A stretch of DNA of 64,000 bases from Syntrophobacteraceae bacterium (GTDB lineage: Bacteria; Desulfobacterota; Syntrophobacteria; Syntrophobacterales; Syntrophobacteraceae), in NCBI GenBank assembly GCA_025453975.1, contig JALOPI010000006.1, positions 29,409 to 93,408 on the forward strand, written 5' to 3'. A program made the translations under genes and the position numbers. The first letter of the stretch is position 1. Each line of letters begins with the position of its first letter. Under the pieces are notes generated by a model, which made no database searches, had not been told where the DNA came from, and saw only the letters and a program-made list of their open reading frames with translations. Below, piece after piece: positions 1-9,080 of this stretch.

Positions 1-17
1 TCATGGTTTTTCCTCCC
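1..17 (-). promoter_or_regulatory. Ribosome binding site and start codon of a gene leaving the left edge
   Basis: On the minus strand a GGGAGG Shine-Dalgarno (positions 17-12) is followed after 7 nt by ATG at 4-2. This is the start of a leftward gene whose body lies outside the window, so its product cannot be read. The 221 bp between here and the next gene (5-225) hold no other gene I can support and no convincing promoter. Confidence 0.6.
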
Positions 18-225
18 TTTGCAGGCGTTGCGTGTGAGACACTACCCCCCATTCGGGGCCAATATCGGTGGAGATGCTCTTGAACGCAACATTATTTTTC
101 AGTCTGTGCCCGTATTTGTAAAATTTCCTGCTTAACCTGCCACGATTCGAGGCTGTTTGTGTTCCTGATCCACCTTGAGAGTCTGAAGTCCCCTGGAGTA
201 TTTGTTGAGGGTGGGCGTTCCTGAC

Positions 226-1542
226 TCAAGCCTTGACGATCCGCCCATACCCTTTGGTCACATGCTTGGTCGCGTTACGTGTATCGATGACTAATGTGGA
301 GTGCTCTGCGATCCATCCGTAATCGTAGGCTGAATGATCGGTAAGGATCATGACGGCATCCATTTCCCTCAGCAGCTCTTCCGAGAGCTCCACGGATTCC
401 AGACGATACTGGTGCTTGCGGCCGGGCTTGAGCTTAGGGATATGGGGATCGTTGTAGAAGATCTGAGCGCCACGCTCCAACAGCAAATCCATGATGGCAT
501 AGGATGGCGATTCACGGTCATCATCGATGTCCTTCTTGTAGGCAACGCCCAGGACCAGAATCTTGGACCCATTGAGACATTTGCTGTCCTGATTCAATGC
601 CTCGACCGTTTGCTCGAGAACATGATAAGGCATCGATACATTGATCTCGCCCGCAAGATGAATAAATCGCGTCGTGAAGTCGTATTCGCGGGCTTTCCAG
701 GATAGATAGAACGGGTCGATGGGAATGCAGTGGCCTCCGAGTCCAGGCCCCGGATAAAACGGCGTGAATCCGAAGGGTTTGGTGGAGGCGGCGTCAATCA
801 CCTCCCAGAGATCGATGCCCATGCGATGGGTGAGCACCTTCAGCTCGTTCACCAGGGCTATGTTGACACTCCGGTAGATGTTCTCGAGGAGCTTTGTCAG
901 CTCGGCCACCCGCGTCGACGAGACGGGCACTACCTTCGTTACGGCGAATTCGTAAAGGGTCCTGGCTCTTTCCAGGCATTGGGGCGTGATGCCGCCTACC
1001 ACCTTGGGGATGTTCCCTGTGTGGAAGCTCTTATTGCCAGGATCTTCCCGCTCGGGGGAAAAGGCCAGGTAAAAATCCTCTCCAACCTTCAGGCCGTCCT
1101 GCTGCAGCCTGGGCAGCATGATTTCATCGGTGGTGCCCGGGTAGGTCGTGCTCTCGAGGACGATCAGCTGCTGGGGGCGAAGATGCTGCGCCACGGTCTC
1201 CGTGGTCGTCAGGACATACCGCAGATCGGGCTCCATCTTCTCCGTGAGGGGAGTCGGCACACAGATGAGGATGCAGTCCGCCTCCGCAAGGCGATCGAAG
1301 CTCAAGGTGACGTCGAGCTGCCTGGCTCCCAGAAACCGGTTGATCGGTTCCATGGGAATGTGCTTGATATAGCTCTTGCCGTGAAGCAGGGCGTCGATCT
1401 TGCGGCTGTCGACATCGAAGCCGAGCAGCGGGAAGCCGGCTTCACCGAACCGAATGAGCAGGGGCAGACCGACATAGCCCAGGCCGATGATCCCGACGGT
1501 GGCGGTTCGGTCGAGGATCTTGTCCATCAGTTTTTCCATCAT
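226..1542 (-). CDS. UDP-GlcNAc 6-dehydrogenase family (UDP-glucose/GDP-mannose dehydrogenase)
   Basis: This cytoplasmic NAD-dependent enzyme would oxidise C6 of a UDP-sugar to the uronic acid for surface polysaccharide. The 438-aa protein has an N-terminal Rossmann motif (GIIGLGYVG, residues 18-25), a central TKLLEN helix carrying the conserved Lys (about 217), and the active-site loop GPGLGGHCIPIDP with Cys272. The C-terminal UDP-binding domain follows. All catalytic positions of the family are present and the length is normal. The pattern around the Cys loop resembles the UDP-N-acetyl-sugar branch (WbpA/WecC type) more than UDP-glucose dehydrogenase, but the exact substrate is inferred. An AGAGG ribosome binding site precedes the double ATG. 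No other polysaccharide gene is adjacent on the right; the neighbour on the left is outside the window. Confidence 0.9.
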   Translation of the reverse strand: MMEKLMDKILDRTATVGIIGLGYVGLPLLIRFGEAGFPLLGFDVDSRKIDALLHGKSYIKHIPMEPINRFLGARQLDVTLSFDRLAEADCILICVPTPLTEKMEPDLRYVLTTTETVAQHLRPQQLIVLESTTYPGTTDEIMLPRLQQDGLKVGEDFYLAFSPEREDPGNKSFHTGNIPKVVGGITPQCLERARTLYEFAVTKVVPVSSTRVAELTKLLENIYRSVNIALVNELKVLTHRMGIDLWEVIDAASTKPFGFTPFYPGPGLGGHCIPIDPFYLSWKAREYDFTTRFIHLAGEINVSMPYHVLEQTVEALNQDSKCLNGSKILVLGVAYKKDIDDDRESPSYAIMDLLLERGAQIFYNDPHIPKLKPGRKHQYRLESVELSEELLREMDAVMILTDHSAYDYGWIAEHSTLVIDTRNATKHVTKGYGRIVKA

Positions 1543-1642
1543 TCAACCTCTATTGGGGTGATCGTTATGGAAGCGGTAATCCTGCAGGTGCGTTTCGGCG
1601 ATTCTTCCATGCCTCTTGAGGAAATCGTTGACCATGGCTGGG

Positions 1643-1648
1643 TATAAT
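1643..1648 (+). promoter_or_regulatory. Possible -10 element (TATAAT)
   Basis: A perfect TATAAT lies about 170 nt upstream of the YbjT-like gene in the divergent 1543-1815 gap. No -35 hexamer sits at 16-18 bp: TTGACC is 9 bp away and TTGAGG is 21 bp away. The site is therefore tentative. Confidence 0.25.
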
Positions 1649-1815
1649 GCAGAGAAAAGCACCTCCCTGCAACGGGAATTCAACACGGGACATCAACCTT
1701 GGAGCGGGGGATGGCCCTGCCGGTCCATCATGAGCAAGGGCCGGTCTTCATCACCCCTGGTGACATTCGTGCCTGAGAGTCTTCCTTGTCCAGAATGCTG
1801 GAGCCGGAGGGCGTT

Positions 1816-3372
1816 GTGATTGTGGCTGAACAGCATCCCATCGGCAGGATCGCCGTCGTCGGCGCCACGGGATACCTGGGGGGAAGGCTCGTCGCCGAGC
1901 TCCTGCGGCAAGGCTTTGGGGTCCGAGCCGTGGCCCGATCCATCGAAAAGATGCGCTGCCGTCCCTACGCGGCCTCCCCTGGCCTGGAAATGGCTCGAGC
2001 CGACGCCTGCCGGGAGGATGAGCTGACGCGGGCCCTGGAAGGCTGTTCCTGTTGCTGCTGGCTCATCAGCACCGCCGGACGCTCCGATGACCTGGACAGG
2101 GATATGACCGCGGCCGCCCGCAGCCTGGTGCGCTCCGCTCCCGCCGCGAGCGTCTCGCGGATCATCCATCTGGGACCACCGGAACGAAAGGCGGCTATCG
2201 GTTCCGAGGCCGAAGGCCTCGGAACCGCCAGCGTCGGGCGAATCCTCATGTCCGGCCCGGTGCCCGTCACCTGGCTCCGAACGGCCATGATCATCGGCTC
2301 CGGCAGCGCCTCATTCGAGGTCCTCCGTTACCTCACCGAGCGGCTGCCCGTCATGCCAGCGCCCCGCTGGGCTCGAAAGCCCATCCGGCCCATCGCGGTG
2401 AGCGACGTCATCCGCTGTCTGGCGGCCTGCGTCGGAAGCGAAGATGCCAGCGGGCTCATCACCGACATCGGTGGGCCGGAAATCCTCTCGTTCAGGGACC
2501 TCATGGATCTCTACGCCGATGTGGCAGGAATTCCCCGACGGGTCATCCTGCCCCTCCCCCTGGAAGCCAAGGGGCTCAGCGCTTACGGCATCAACCTGGT
2601 GACCCCCGTGCCTTTCGACCTTGCCCGACGGGTGCTCGAGTACATCGACCTTGGCTCACCGCTTCCCCAGGCCTCTTCCCGCGGTCCCCTCGACCTTTCT
2701 CTGACCGGCGTGCGCCATGCCATCGAGACGGCTCTCCGGAAAGAGCGGCGTCATGAGGTCGAATCCTGCTGGAGCGATGCCGGAGGCCTCACCCCCCCCG
2801 AGTGGCTGACCTGCGGCGACGCCGGGTTTGCAGGGGGCGAGGTGATGGACTGCAGTTACAGAATCCTCCTGAATTGTCCCCCCGAAAGGGTCTGGGCGGT
2901 CCTGTCATCGGTGGGCGGCCGGCAGGGCTGGTTTTTCGGCGACATTCTGTGGAAGCTGAGAGGATTTCTGGATCGTCTCCTGGGGGGAGTGGGGCTGAGT
3001 CGCGGGCGCAGGAGCGCCCGGGATCTGCGCACCGGAGACGCCGTGGACTTCTGGCGGGTCCTGCTCGCCGAGGAGAATCGGCGGCTCGTCCTGCTGGCGG
3101 AGATGAAAGTCCCGGGGGAGGCGGTCCTCCAGTTCAGTCTGAATCCGCAAGGCCATGCCTGCGAGCTCATCCAGGTCGCGAGATTTCTGCCCAGGGGGCT
3201 GTCTGGACGGGCTTACTGGTACGCCATGGCGCCCTTCCATGACGCGCTGTTCAAGGGAATGCTCCTCGGCATTGCCCAGCGATGCGGGTGCAGTGCTCTT
3301 GAAGAGCCCAAACCGTTCCGGGGCGGTGGTGAGGTCTGCCGTCTGCCCGAAGACTGGGGCCGGAGGACTTGA
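1816..3372 (+). CDS. YbjT-like NAD(P)-binding protein with C-terminal DUF2867 domain
   Basis: The N-terminal half is an atypical short-chain dehydrogenase/NmrA-like Rossmann domain, with the dinucleotide motif GATGYLGG near residue 20. The C-terminal ~150 residues match DUF2867 (PPERVW, GRQGWFFGD, FARFLPRGLSG-like motifs). This is the same two-domain build as E. coli YbjT, whose function is unknown. The frame stays open to a TTG at 1786. However, GGAGGG at 1806-1811 sits 4 nt before a GTG at 1816 (10 nt before another at 1822), so I place the start there. The catalytic Tyr-x-x-x-Lys of true dehydrogenases is not apparent, so substrate and activity are unassigned. The ferritin-like gene follows about 100 nt downstream on the same strand. 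Confidence 0.8.
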   Translation: MIVAEQHPIGRIAVVGATGYLGGRLVAELLRQGFGVRAVARSIEKMRCRPYAASPGLEMARADACREDELTRALEGCSCCCWLISTAGRSDDLDRDMTAAARSLVRSAPAASVSRIIHLGPPERKAAIGSEAEGLGTASVGRILMSGPVPVTWLRTAMIIGSGSASFEVLRYLTERLPVMPAPRWARKPIRPIAVSDVIRCLAACVGSEDASGLITDIGGPEILSFRDLMDLYADVAGIPRRVILPLPLEAKGLSAYGINLVTPVPFDLARRVLEYIDLGSPLPQASSRGPLDLSLTGVRHAIETALRKERRHEVESCWSDAGGLTPPEWLTCGDAGFAGGEVMDCSYRILLNCPPERVWAVLSSVGGRQGWFFGDILWKLRGFLDRLLGGVGLSRGRRSARDLRTGDAVDFWRVLLAEENRRLVLLAEMKVPGEAVLQFSLNPQGHACELIQVARFLPRGLSGRAYWYAMAPFHDALFKGMLLGIAQRCGCSALEEPKPFRGGGEVCRLPEDWGRRT

Positions 3373-3470
3373 AATCCCCCCCGAAGCGCGCGAGATCCAT
3401 CGGGTCGCGCCTGCCCTTGACGGGGCTGCGCGCTCAACAGTCGAAACCAAGCCAGGGAAGGAGGATGAAC

Positions 3471-3776
3471 ATGCCCGATTTTGGTACCGCGTTCTCAGGT
3501 TTGACTCTGGATCGGAAGGTGACCCACGGGGAGCTGGTGAGGGCCATCCGCTTCATGGTTGCGGCGGAGTACGAGGCCGTGCAGCTCTACATGCAGCTCG
3601 CCGAGGCCACGGACCACCCTCTGGCCAAAGCGGTCCTCGTCGACATCGCGGATGAGGAGCGCGTCCATGCCGGGGAGTTTCTCCGGCTGCTCAAGGAGCT
3701 GGCCCCCGAAGAGGAGAGCCTCTACAAAAAAGGCTACGAAGAGGTGGAGGAAATCATCGGCGAGCTGAAGAAATAG
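3471..3776 (+). CDS. Encapsulated-ferritin-like (EncFtn family) protein
   Basis: This 101-aa all-helical protein carries the iron ligands of the encapsulated-ferritin/rubrerythrin-like family: a Glu in AAEYEAVQLY (about residue 34) and the ExxH pair in DEERVHAGEF (about 62-65). EncFtn half-ferritins assemble into a ferroxidase, normally loaded inside an encapsulin shell. AAGGAGG at 3458-3464 lies 6 nt before ATG 3471, which decides between two near-adjacent ATGs. The acidic C-terminus (EEVEEIIGELKK) may serve as a short tail, but a typical encapsulin-targeting peptide is not obvious. No encapsulin shell gene lies nearby; the next gene is hisF on the opposite strand. Family call strong, iron storage role inferred. 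Confidence 0.85.
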   Translation: MPDFGTAFSGLTLDRKVTHGELVRAIRFMVAAEYEAVQLYMQLAEATDHPLAKAVLVDIADEERVHAGEFLRLLKELAPEEESLYKKGYEEVEEIIGELKK

Positions 3777-3790
3777 CTTTCATCCGCCCC

Positions 3791-3828
3791 GCCCCGGGGA
3801 GCGGAGCCGATGGACCCGCTCCCGGGGC
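3791..3828. terminator. Hairpin between convergent ferritin-like gene and hisF
   Basis: A 14-nt GC-rich arm (3791-3804) pairs with 3816-3828 with one bulged G and an 11-nt loop. It lies exactly between two convergent stop codons. There is no U-run, so it may be a bidirectional terminator aided by Rho or an mRNA-stabilising hairpin. Confidence 0.45.
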
Positions 3829-3836
3829 GCTGGGGC

Positions 3837-4616
3837 TCACCATGTCTTCCGAACTTCGACGCCCCGCTCCTGCAGGATCTCCTTGATCTGCCGGATGGTG
3901 TAGGTGCCGTAGTGGACCATGGAGGCGATGAGGGCGGCGTCGGCGCAACCTTCCCGCAGCACGTCCAGAAGGTGCTCGGGAGTGCCCGCTCCGCCCGAAG
4001 CGATGACCGGGATGCGCACATGGGTCGATATGAGCCGCGTGAGCTGGATTTCGTACCCTTCCCGGGTCCCGTCGGCATCGATGGAGTTGAGGCAGATTTC
4101 GCCGGCTCCCAGCCGCTCGGCTTCCCGGGCCCACCACAGGGCATCGATGCCCATGGGCGTCCGCCCCCCGTTGATCACCATCTCATAGCCGGACGGGATC
4201 TGGTCCGAAGGCTCCACCTTCTTGACATCCATGCCGAGGACGACACACTGGCTGCCGAAGGCTTCGGCTCCCTGGCGGATGATCTCGGGATTCAGGATGG
4301 CGGCTGAGTTCACGCTCACCTTCTCGGCCCCCGCCAGGAGCACCTCCCGCATGTCCTCCACGCTGCGAATGCCCCCTCCCACGGAAAAGGGAATGAAGAT
4401 GGTCTCGGCCACGCGGCGCACCACATCGAGCATGATGGGACGCCGGTCGCTGGATGCGGTGATGTCGTAGAAGACGATCTCGTCGGCGCCCTCCTCGTAG
4501 TAGAACCGGCCCATTTCCACGGGGTCGCCGATGTCGACATTCTGTTTGAACTTGATTCCCTTGGTCGTCCGGCCGTCCCGAACATCCAGGCAGGGAATGA
4601 TGCGCTTGCTCAGCAT
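3837..4616 (-). CDS. hisF: Imidazole glycerol phosphate synthase subunit HisF
   Basis: HisF is the cyclase subunit of histidine biosynthesis. It uses ammonia from HisH to convert PRFAR to imidazole glycerol phosphate and AICAR. The 259-aa (beta/alpha)8 barrel shows the first catalytic Asp in PCLDVRDGR, the second in VLGMDVKK, the phosphate-binding SVGGGIRS and [11 protein letters not shown] loops, and the SIDADGT segment. Length is normal. It lies 9 bp downstream of hisH on the same strand, forming a two-gene operon with the promoter at 5323-5351. The other his genes are not in this window. Confidence 0.96.
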   Translation of the reverse strand: MLSKRIIPCLDVRDGRTTKGIKFKQNVDIGDPVEMGRFYYEEGADEIVFYDITASSDRRPIMLDVVRRVAETIFIPFSVGGGIRSVEDMREVLLAGAEKVSVNSAAILNPEIIRQGAEAFGSQCVVLGMDVKKVEPSDQIPSGYEMVINGGRTPMGIDALWWAREAERLGAGEICLNSIDADGTREGYEIQLTRLISTHVRIPVIASGGAGTPEHLLDVLREGCADAALIASMVHYGTYTIRQIKEILQERGVEVRKTW

Positions 4617-4625
4617 GGATTCCTC

Positions 4626-5273
4626 TCAATCAGCCCGGGGCGCTGTACCGTCCCAGCGGCAGAAACGGCTCAGGATACCCAGCCCCGGCGGGCCGCTCTT
4701 TTCCGGGTGAAACTGCATGGCGACCAGGTTGTCCCGGGCGACAGCCGCGCAAAACTCCATCCCATAGTCCGTGATCCCGGCCACAAGGGCTTCAGCGGCG
4801 GGCCGGGGGTAGTAGCTGTGGACGAAGTAGAAGGCACTGCCCTCCGGAACCCCGTCGAAAACGGGATGAGCCGTGACGAACCGGACTTCATTCCAGCCCA
4901 TGTGAGGGATCTTGAGGAGGCTACCCTCCCGCGACCGCAGATCCTCTGGAAAGCGGTGCACCGCTCCAGGCAGGATTCCCAGGCATGGCGTGCTGTTGTT
5001 CTCTTCGCTGTAATCGAAGAGCACCTGAAGGCCCACGCAAATGCCCATGATGGGGATGCCGGCCTGGAGTCGCTCTCGGAGCAGGGTGTCCAGGCCGAGG
5101 TTTTTCAGGTTCTCCATGGACTTGCCGGCTGCTCCGACCCCGGGAAAGATGATCCGCTCAGCCTGCTGGATCTTGCGGTGGGAGTCGGTGACTTCACAGG
5201 GGAAACCCAGGTGCTTCAGGGCCCGTTCCACGCTGGTCAGGTTGCCGGCGCGATAGTCTAGGATGGCGATCAA
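4626..5273 (-). CDS. hisH: Imidazole glycerol phosphate synthase subunit HisH
   Basis: This class-I glutamine amidotransferase supplies ammonia to HisF. The nucleophile Cys is in GICVGLQ and the catalytic His/Glu are in MQFHPEKSG, so the triad is complete in a 215-aa protein of usual size. The reading frame is open further upstream. AAGGAG (5287-5282) lies 8 nt before a TTG at 5273, and the protein then begins MIAILDYRAGN, exactly the family N-terminus; that TTG start is chosen. It is cotranscribed with hisF. Confidence 0.94.
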   Translation of the reverse strand: MIAILDYRAGNLTSVERALKHLGFPCEVTDSHRKIQQAERIIFPGVGAAGKSMENLKNLGLDTLLRERLQAGIPIMGICVGLQVLFDYSEENNSTPCLGILPGAVHRFPEDLRSREGSLLKIPHMGWNEVRFVTAHPVFDGVPEGSAFYFVHSYYPRPAAEALVAGITDYGMEFCAAVARDNLVAMQFHPEKSGPPGLGILSRFCRWDGTAPRAD

Positions 5274-5322
5274 GAGAAAAACTCCTTGTAAAATGTGGAA
5301 AAATCCGCTTGAAACCCGCTGA

Positions 5323-5351
5323 GGAATACTCATTTTTATGGGGCAGGTCAA
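5323..5351 (-). promoter_or_regulatory. Sigma-70-type promoter for hisHF
   Basis: On the minus strand TTGACC (5351-5346) and TATTCC (5328-5323) are separated by 17 bp, about 50 nt before the hisH start. The leader is short and shows no his-type attenuator peptide. Confidence 0.55.
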
Positions 5352-5563
5352 GGAACAGGTTCTCGAGCCCGGGATAATGGTGAAATCCCGATCGATGTGT
5401 CGCTCCAGGATTTCTGGAGCCGTATGTTCAGGCTGAGCTCCGGGTAGACGACGGCATTGCCTTGACCGTTCCCGTTCATCGCGGGAGCTGTCAGGCTGGA
5501 GCCTGTGAATCTGATTCGGAGCACTCTGCTCGCCAGGAGAGGAACGCATCCAGAGGAGACAAG

Positions 5564-8149
5564 ATGCTGAGCATGTTCGAATCACTGAAAAAGCAGCGGG
5601 AGCAGCTGCTGGATGTTCATGGCGAAGACCACCTGAGTCGCCACTCCAGCCTGCTGGAGATCGCGATCATCTCGCTCTACAATCGCCTGGCGAATCGGCT
5701 GGACGCGGATCAGTTCCGCTCGAGCGGTGCCGTGGTGGCCATCGGCAGCTTTGGTCGCGGGCTCATCGGTGTGCACCAGCCCATTCCCATCCTGTTCCTG
5801 GCCCGCGAGAAAGGGGTGTGGGGCGAGGCCTACCTTGAAGAGGTTCTGGCCCCTTTGAGGGATGCGGGCTGGACCCTGCAGCCCGTTGCCGGCTCCCCAG
5901 CCGAGCTGATGGAGAGAGCCGCCGGGGATTTCGCCTTCTTCTCGAAGCTTGTGGAGATGCGCTACATCTCCGGGAACCGCCAGCTGGTGGATGAGATGGA
6001 CAAGCTCATGGAGGAGCACTCCGAGCGGCACCAGGAAGAGCTTCTGGGCCGTCTTCGTCGTGAAGTCCGGGAGCGGCTCTCCCGGCTGGAGCGGACGGAG
6101 AGCTGGCTGGAGCCCGATCTGGAGGAGAACCCCGGAGGCGTTGCCGATATCGGAGCCATCCGGGCTGCATGCCGCATCGCCTCGGGCATTCGCACCTTCG
6201 AAGATGCCGTATTCCGGGGCTACCTGAGTCGCCAGGATGTGGAATTCCTGCAGCACGCCGATCAGACTTTCACGATCCTTCTCAACATTTTACAGTCCAT
6301 GGACGACCGGTCGGCCCCTGTTCTGCGGTTCGACACCCAGGAAACCATTGCCGGAATGCTCCACTACGAGGGGCGCCCCGGGTATTTGCCCGTTGAAGCT
6401 TTCATGCAGAGTACTTTTCAGCTCTTTCACGGGGTCTCGATCATTGGCCGGGAGTTCTGGGACCGGCTGGAGGAGATTCGCCAGGAAGCCCGCTATCCCC
6501 TGGAGGAGGAGTCCAAAACGCTGGAAGAGGGGGTGGTCCTGCGGGGACGGAGGCTTTTCGTGCAGCCGGATCGTTACCTTTCCACGCCAGCCAACGTCGT
6601 CCATCTTTTCGTCCTGGCGGCCGAGCACGGCGCGACCTTCGCCAACATGACCCGCCAGTGGGTTCTCCACCATCGTCATGTGCTGAGCGCCGAAGCCGCC
6701 GATCCCGCCTTGAGCGCGGAGATGCTGCGGCTCATTGGATGCGAGAATCCCGAGCTTCCTGCCCTGAGGCGATTCTATGACCTGGGGCTGTTCGCGACCA
6801 TGGTGCCCGAAGTCGCCTCGGTCCACGGCCAGGTGCAGCACGATGCCTTCCACTTGTATCCGGTGCACGAGCATCATCTCAGAACGTTACGGGTTCTCAA
6901 GGAGGTTTTCGCCGGCCAGCACGCCACGGAGGAGCCCGACCTGACGGCCGTGGCCCGCCGGATCGAGGATCCCACCTGCCTCTACCTGGCCGCACTCCTC
7001 CACGACATCGGGAAAGGCCAGGGGAAGGATCACGCCCTCAGGGGCGGAGCCATGATCCCGTCCATCGCCCATCGCCTCGGGCTCAAGCCCGAGGAGTCAG
7101 ACACGATCCAGTTCCTCGTGGCGCAGCATCTCCTTCTGGTTGACAGCGCCTCGCTTCGCGACCTCTCTGACGAGGAAATGCTCGCCCACTGCGCGCTGGT
7201 GGTTCGAACCCCGGAAAACCTCGATCAGCTTCTCCTCCTGAGCTTTGCCGACATGGCGGCCACGGGCCCCAGGGCCCTTCAAAAATACCGGGATACGCCG
7301 GTGCTTACCCTCCACGACAAGATCTATCACCTGCTCGAAAAGGGAGAGCCCAGCCACCAGGTCATCGCGGACAAGATCGCCCAGGTTCGTGCCCAGGTGG
7401 AGCGCGACGTCTCGGATCTCATGACCGTATCGCAGCTGGAGGAGCACTTCTCCCAGCTGGATCCCCGTTACCTTTTGGCCATGTCCCCCAGTGCCATCGC
7501 GCGCCACCTGCGGCTTCAATGCAGGCTTCAGGGCTCCGGGGAGAGCCTCGCTGCCGAGTTCCAGTCCAGCGACGGCCATGTGGAGATCACGGTGGTGAGC
7601 TGGGATGCCCCGGGGCTTCTGGCCCGCGCGGCCGGTATCCTGACTCTCCACGACATGAACATCCTGGGAGCCCAGGTCTTCACCATGAACAACGAGATGG
7701 CCCTGCTGCTCTTTCAATGCCGCATGCCCGAAGGCCGCCTGGTGGAGCAGGAGTGGAGCGCGGTCCTGGAGGACATGCAGCGGCTGCTCCTGGGGAGAAT
7801 GGCCCTGGATTATCGCATCGCCGCCCACGCAGCGAGCCGCCCCCTGCGGCAGACTCCCATGCGGATCGCTCCCAGCAGGATCTTCATCGATAATGAATCT
7901 TCCGCGAAGTACACGATCCTGGAAGTGTACACCACCGACCGCATCGGCCTTCTGTACAGCATCACCCGGACCCTCCTGGATCTGCAGATCCGGATCTTCA
8001 TCGCAAAGATCACCACCAAGGTCGACCAGGTGGCTGACGTGTTCTACATCCTCACCGGCGACGGATACAAGGTCACGGACCCCGAGCAGGTCGACGAGAT
8101 CAAGCATGCGCTCTGCTTCTGGCTGGATGGCCCGGGGCGGGAATGCTAG
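5564..8149 (+). CDS. GlnD-like protein with degenerate nucleotidyltransferase site, HD domain and two ACT domains
   Basis: The 861-aa protein has the GlnD order: nucleotidyltransferase-like region (about 1-150), GlnD-associated helical domain, HD phosphohydrolase (HDIGKG at about 480) and two ACT domains (about 672-750 and 782-860). In true GlnD the first domain reads G-G-x-G-R followed by S-D-I-D, where the aspartates bind metal. Here GSFGRG (61-66) is followed by QPIPIL, so both aspartates are gone. PII uridylylation is therefore unlikely, while the HD hydrolase and glutamine-sensing ACT domains look intact. It could be a sensor or a deuridylylation-only paralogue. AGAGGAG precedes ATG 5564 at 5 nt. 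It is divergent from hisHF, which hints at a nitrogen-related context. Confidence 0.85.
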   Translation: MLSMFESLKKQREQLLDVHGEDHLSRHSSLLEIAIISLYNRLANRLDADQFRSSGAVVAIGSFGRGLIGVHQPIPILFLAREKGVWGEAYLEEVLAPLRDAGWTLQPVAGSPAELMERAAGDFAFFSKLVEMRYISGNRQLVDEMDKLMEEHSERHQEELLGRLRREVRERLSRLERTESWLEPDLEENPGGVADIGAIRAACRIASGIRTFEDAVFRGYLSRQDVEFLQHADQTFTILLNILQSMDDRSAPVLRFDTQETIAGMLHYEGRPGYLPVEAFMQSTFQLFHGVSIIGREFWDRLEEIRQEARYPLEEESKTLEEGVVLRGRRLFVQPDRYLSTPANVVHLFVLAAEHGATFANMTRQWVLHHRHVLSAEAADPALSAEMLRLIGCENPELPALRRFYDLGLFATMVPEVASVHGQVQHDAFHLYPVHEHHLRTLRVLKEVFAGQHATEEPDLTAVARRIEDPTCLYLAALLHDIGKGQGKDHALRGGAMIPSIAHRLGLKPEESDTIQFLVAQHLLLVDSASLRDLSDEEMLAHCALVVRTPENLDQLLLLSFADMAATGPRALQKYRDTPVLTLHDKIYHLLEKGEPSHQVIADKIAQVRAQVERDVSDLMTVSQLEEHFSQLDPRYLLAMSPSAIARHLRLQCRLQGSGESLAAEFQSSDGHVEITVVSWDAPGLLARAAGILTLHDMNILGAQVFTMNNEMALLLFQCRMPEGRLVEQEWSAVLEDMQRLLLGRMALDYRIAAHAASRPLRQTPMRIAPSRIFIDNESSAKYTILEVYTTDRIGLLYSITRTLLDLQIRIFIAKITTKVDQVADVFYILTGDGYKVTDPEQVDEIKHALCFWLDGPGREC

Positions 8150-8242
8150 ACTGATTTGGAGGGTTGAACAGAATCGACATGGGGCACCATGAGCTTCGCC
8201 GGGGAACGCCGAGGCTCATGCATGCGCCCGGGGAGGACTCAA

Positions 8243-9019
8243 ATGGATGCTGTGGTGATCGAAAAAGAATACCCCCTGGCCTGGCTCACTCTGAACCGGC
8301 CCGAGAAGCGCAACGCTCTCGGCCTGGAGGTGATGAGGGAGATCATCGGCAAACTGGAAGGGATCGCGGCTGATTCCGAAATTCGGGTGCTCGTCATCCG
8401 TGCCAGCGGACCTGTGTTCAGCGCAGGGCACGACATCAAGGAAATGGCGTCCCACAACAATGAGCCGGCCTACCTCCGCGAGGTTTTCTCCACCTGCAAC
8501 CGCATGATGCTGTCCCTCCACCGGCTGCCTCAGCCCGTCATTGCGCAGGTCCAGGGGATCGCAACGGCAGCCGGCTGCCAGCTCGTCGCGGCCTGCGATC
8601 TGGCCATCGCGGAACCGACGGCCCGTTTCGCCACACCGGGCGTCAAGATCGGGCTCTTCTGCACGACGCCCATGGTCCCGCTGGTGCGCGTCATCGGGCG
8701 CCGCAGGGCCATGGAGATGCTGCTCACGGGCCGTTTCATCTCGGCGGAGGAGGCCGAGCGGTTTGGCCTCGTGAACCGCATCGTCCCCGCCGATCAGCTG
8801 GCCCAGGCGACGCGGGAGTGGGCCCTGGACATCGCCCAGTACAGCGGCTACACCCTGGCTCTGGGAAAGCAGGCCTTCTACGAGCAGGTGGATCTCCCCG
8901 AGGAATCCGCCTACGCCCATGCCAAGGAAGTCATCGCCATGAACTGCATGGCCGACGACGCCCGGGAGGGGATGGCCGCTTTCATCGAGAAGCGCCCTCC
9001 CCGCTGGGGCCATCGGTAG
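8243..9019 (+). CDS. Enoyl-CoA hydratase/isomerase (crotonase) family, ECHDC3-like
   Basis: This 258-aa crotonase-fold protein has the CoA-binding/oxyanion features RPEKRNAL, SAGHDIKE and GIATAAGCQLVAACDLA. The two glutamates that act in enoyl-CoA hydration are normally found in GGGCELA and QPEI-type motifs. Here the positions read GCQLVA and TPGVKIG, so both are replaced. The same pattern occurs in the ECHDC3 subgroup, whose reaction is uncertain. GGGGAGG lies 6 nt before ATG 8243, favouring this start over an upstream ATG. It follows the GlnD-like gene by about 90 bp and may be cotranscribed. Confidence 0.85.
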   Translation: MDAVVIEKEYPLAWLTLNRPEKRNALGLEVMREIIGKLEGIAADSEIRVLVIRASGPVFSAGHDIKEMASHNNEPAYLREVFSTCNRMMLSLHRLPQPVIAQVQGIATAAGCQLVAACDLAIAEPTARFATPGVKIGLFCTTPMVPLVRVIGRRRAMEMLLTGRFISAEEAERFGLVNRIVPADQLAQATREWALDIAQYSGYTLALGKQAFYEQVDLPEESAYAHAKEVIAMNCMADDAREGMAAFIEKRPPRWGHR

Positions 9020-9080
9020 GCATGCTGCCTCGGCGGCGGAGGATTGACATCCTCATGCCTGTCAAAGGGAGGTGTGTCAG

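Noticed and set aside
4626..5585. Longer HisH with an N-terminal extension of about 104 residues
   Set aside because: The extension covers the promoter and leader, and a TTG with a good ribosome binding site matches the family N-terminus.
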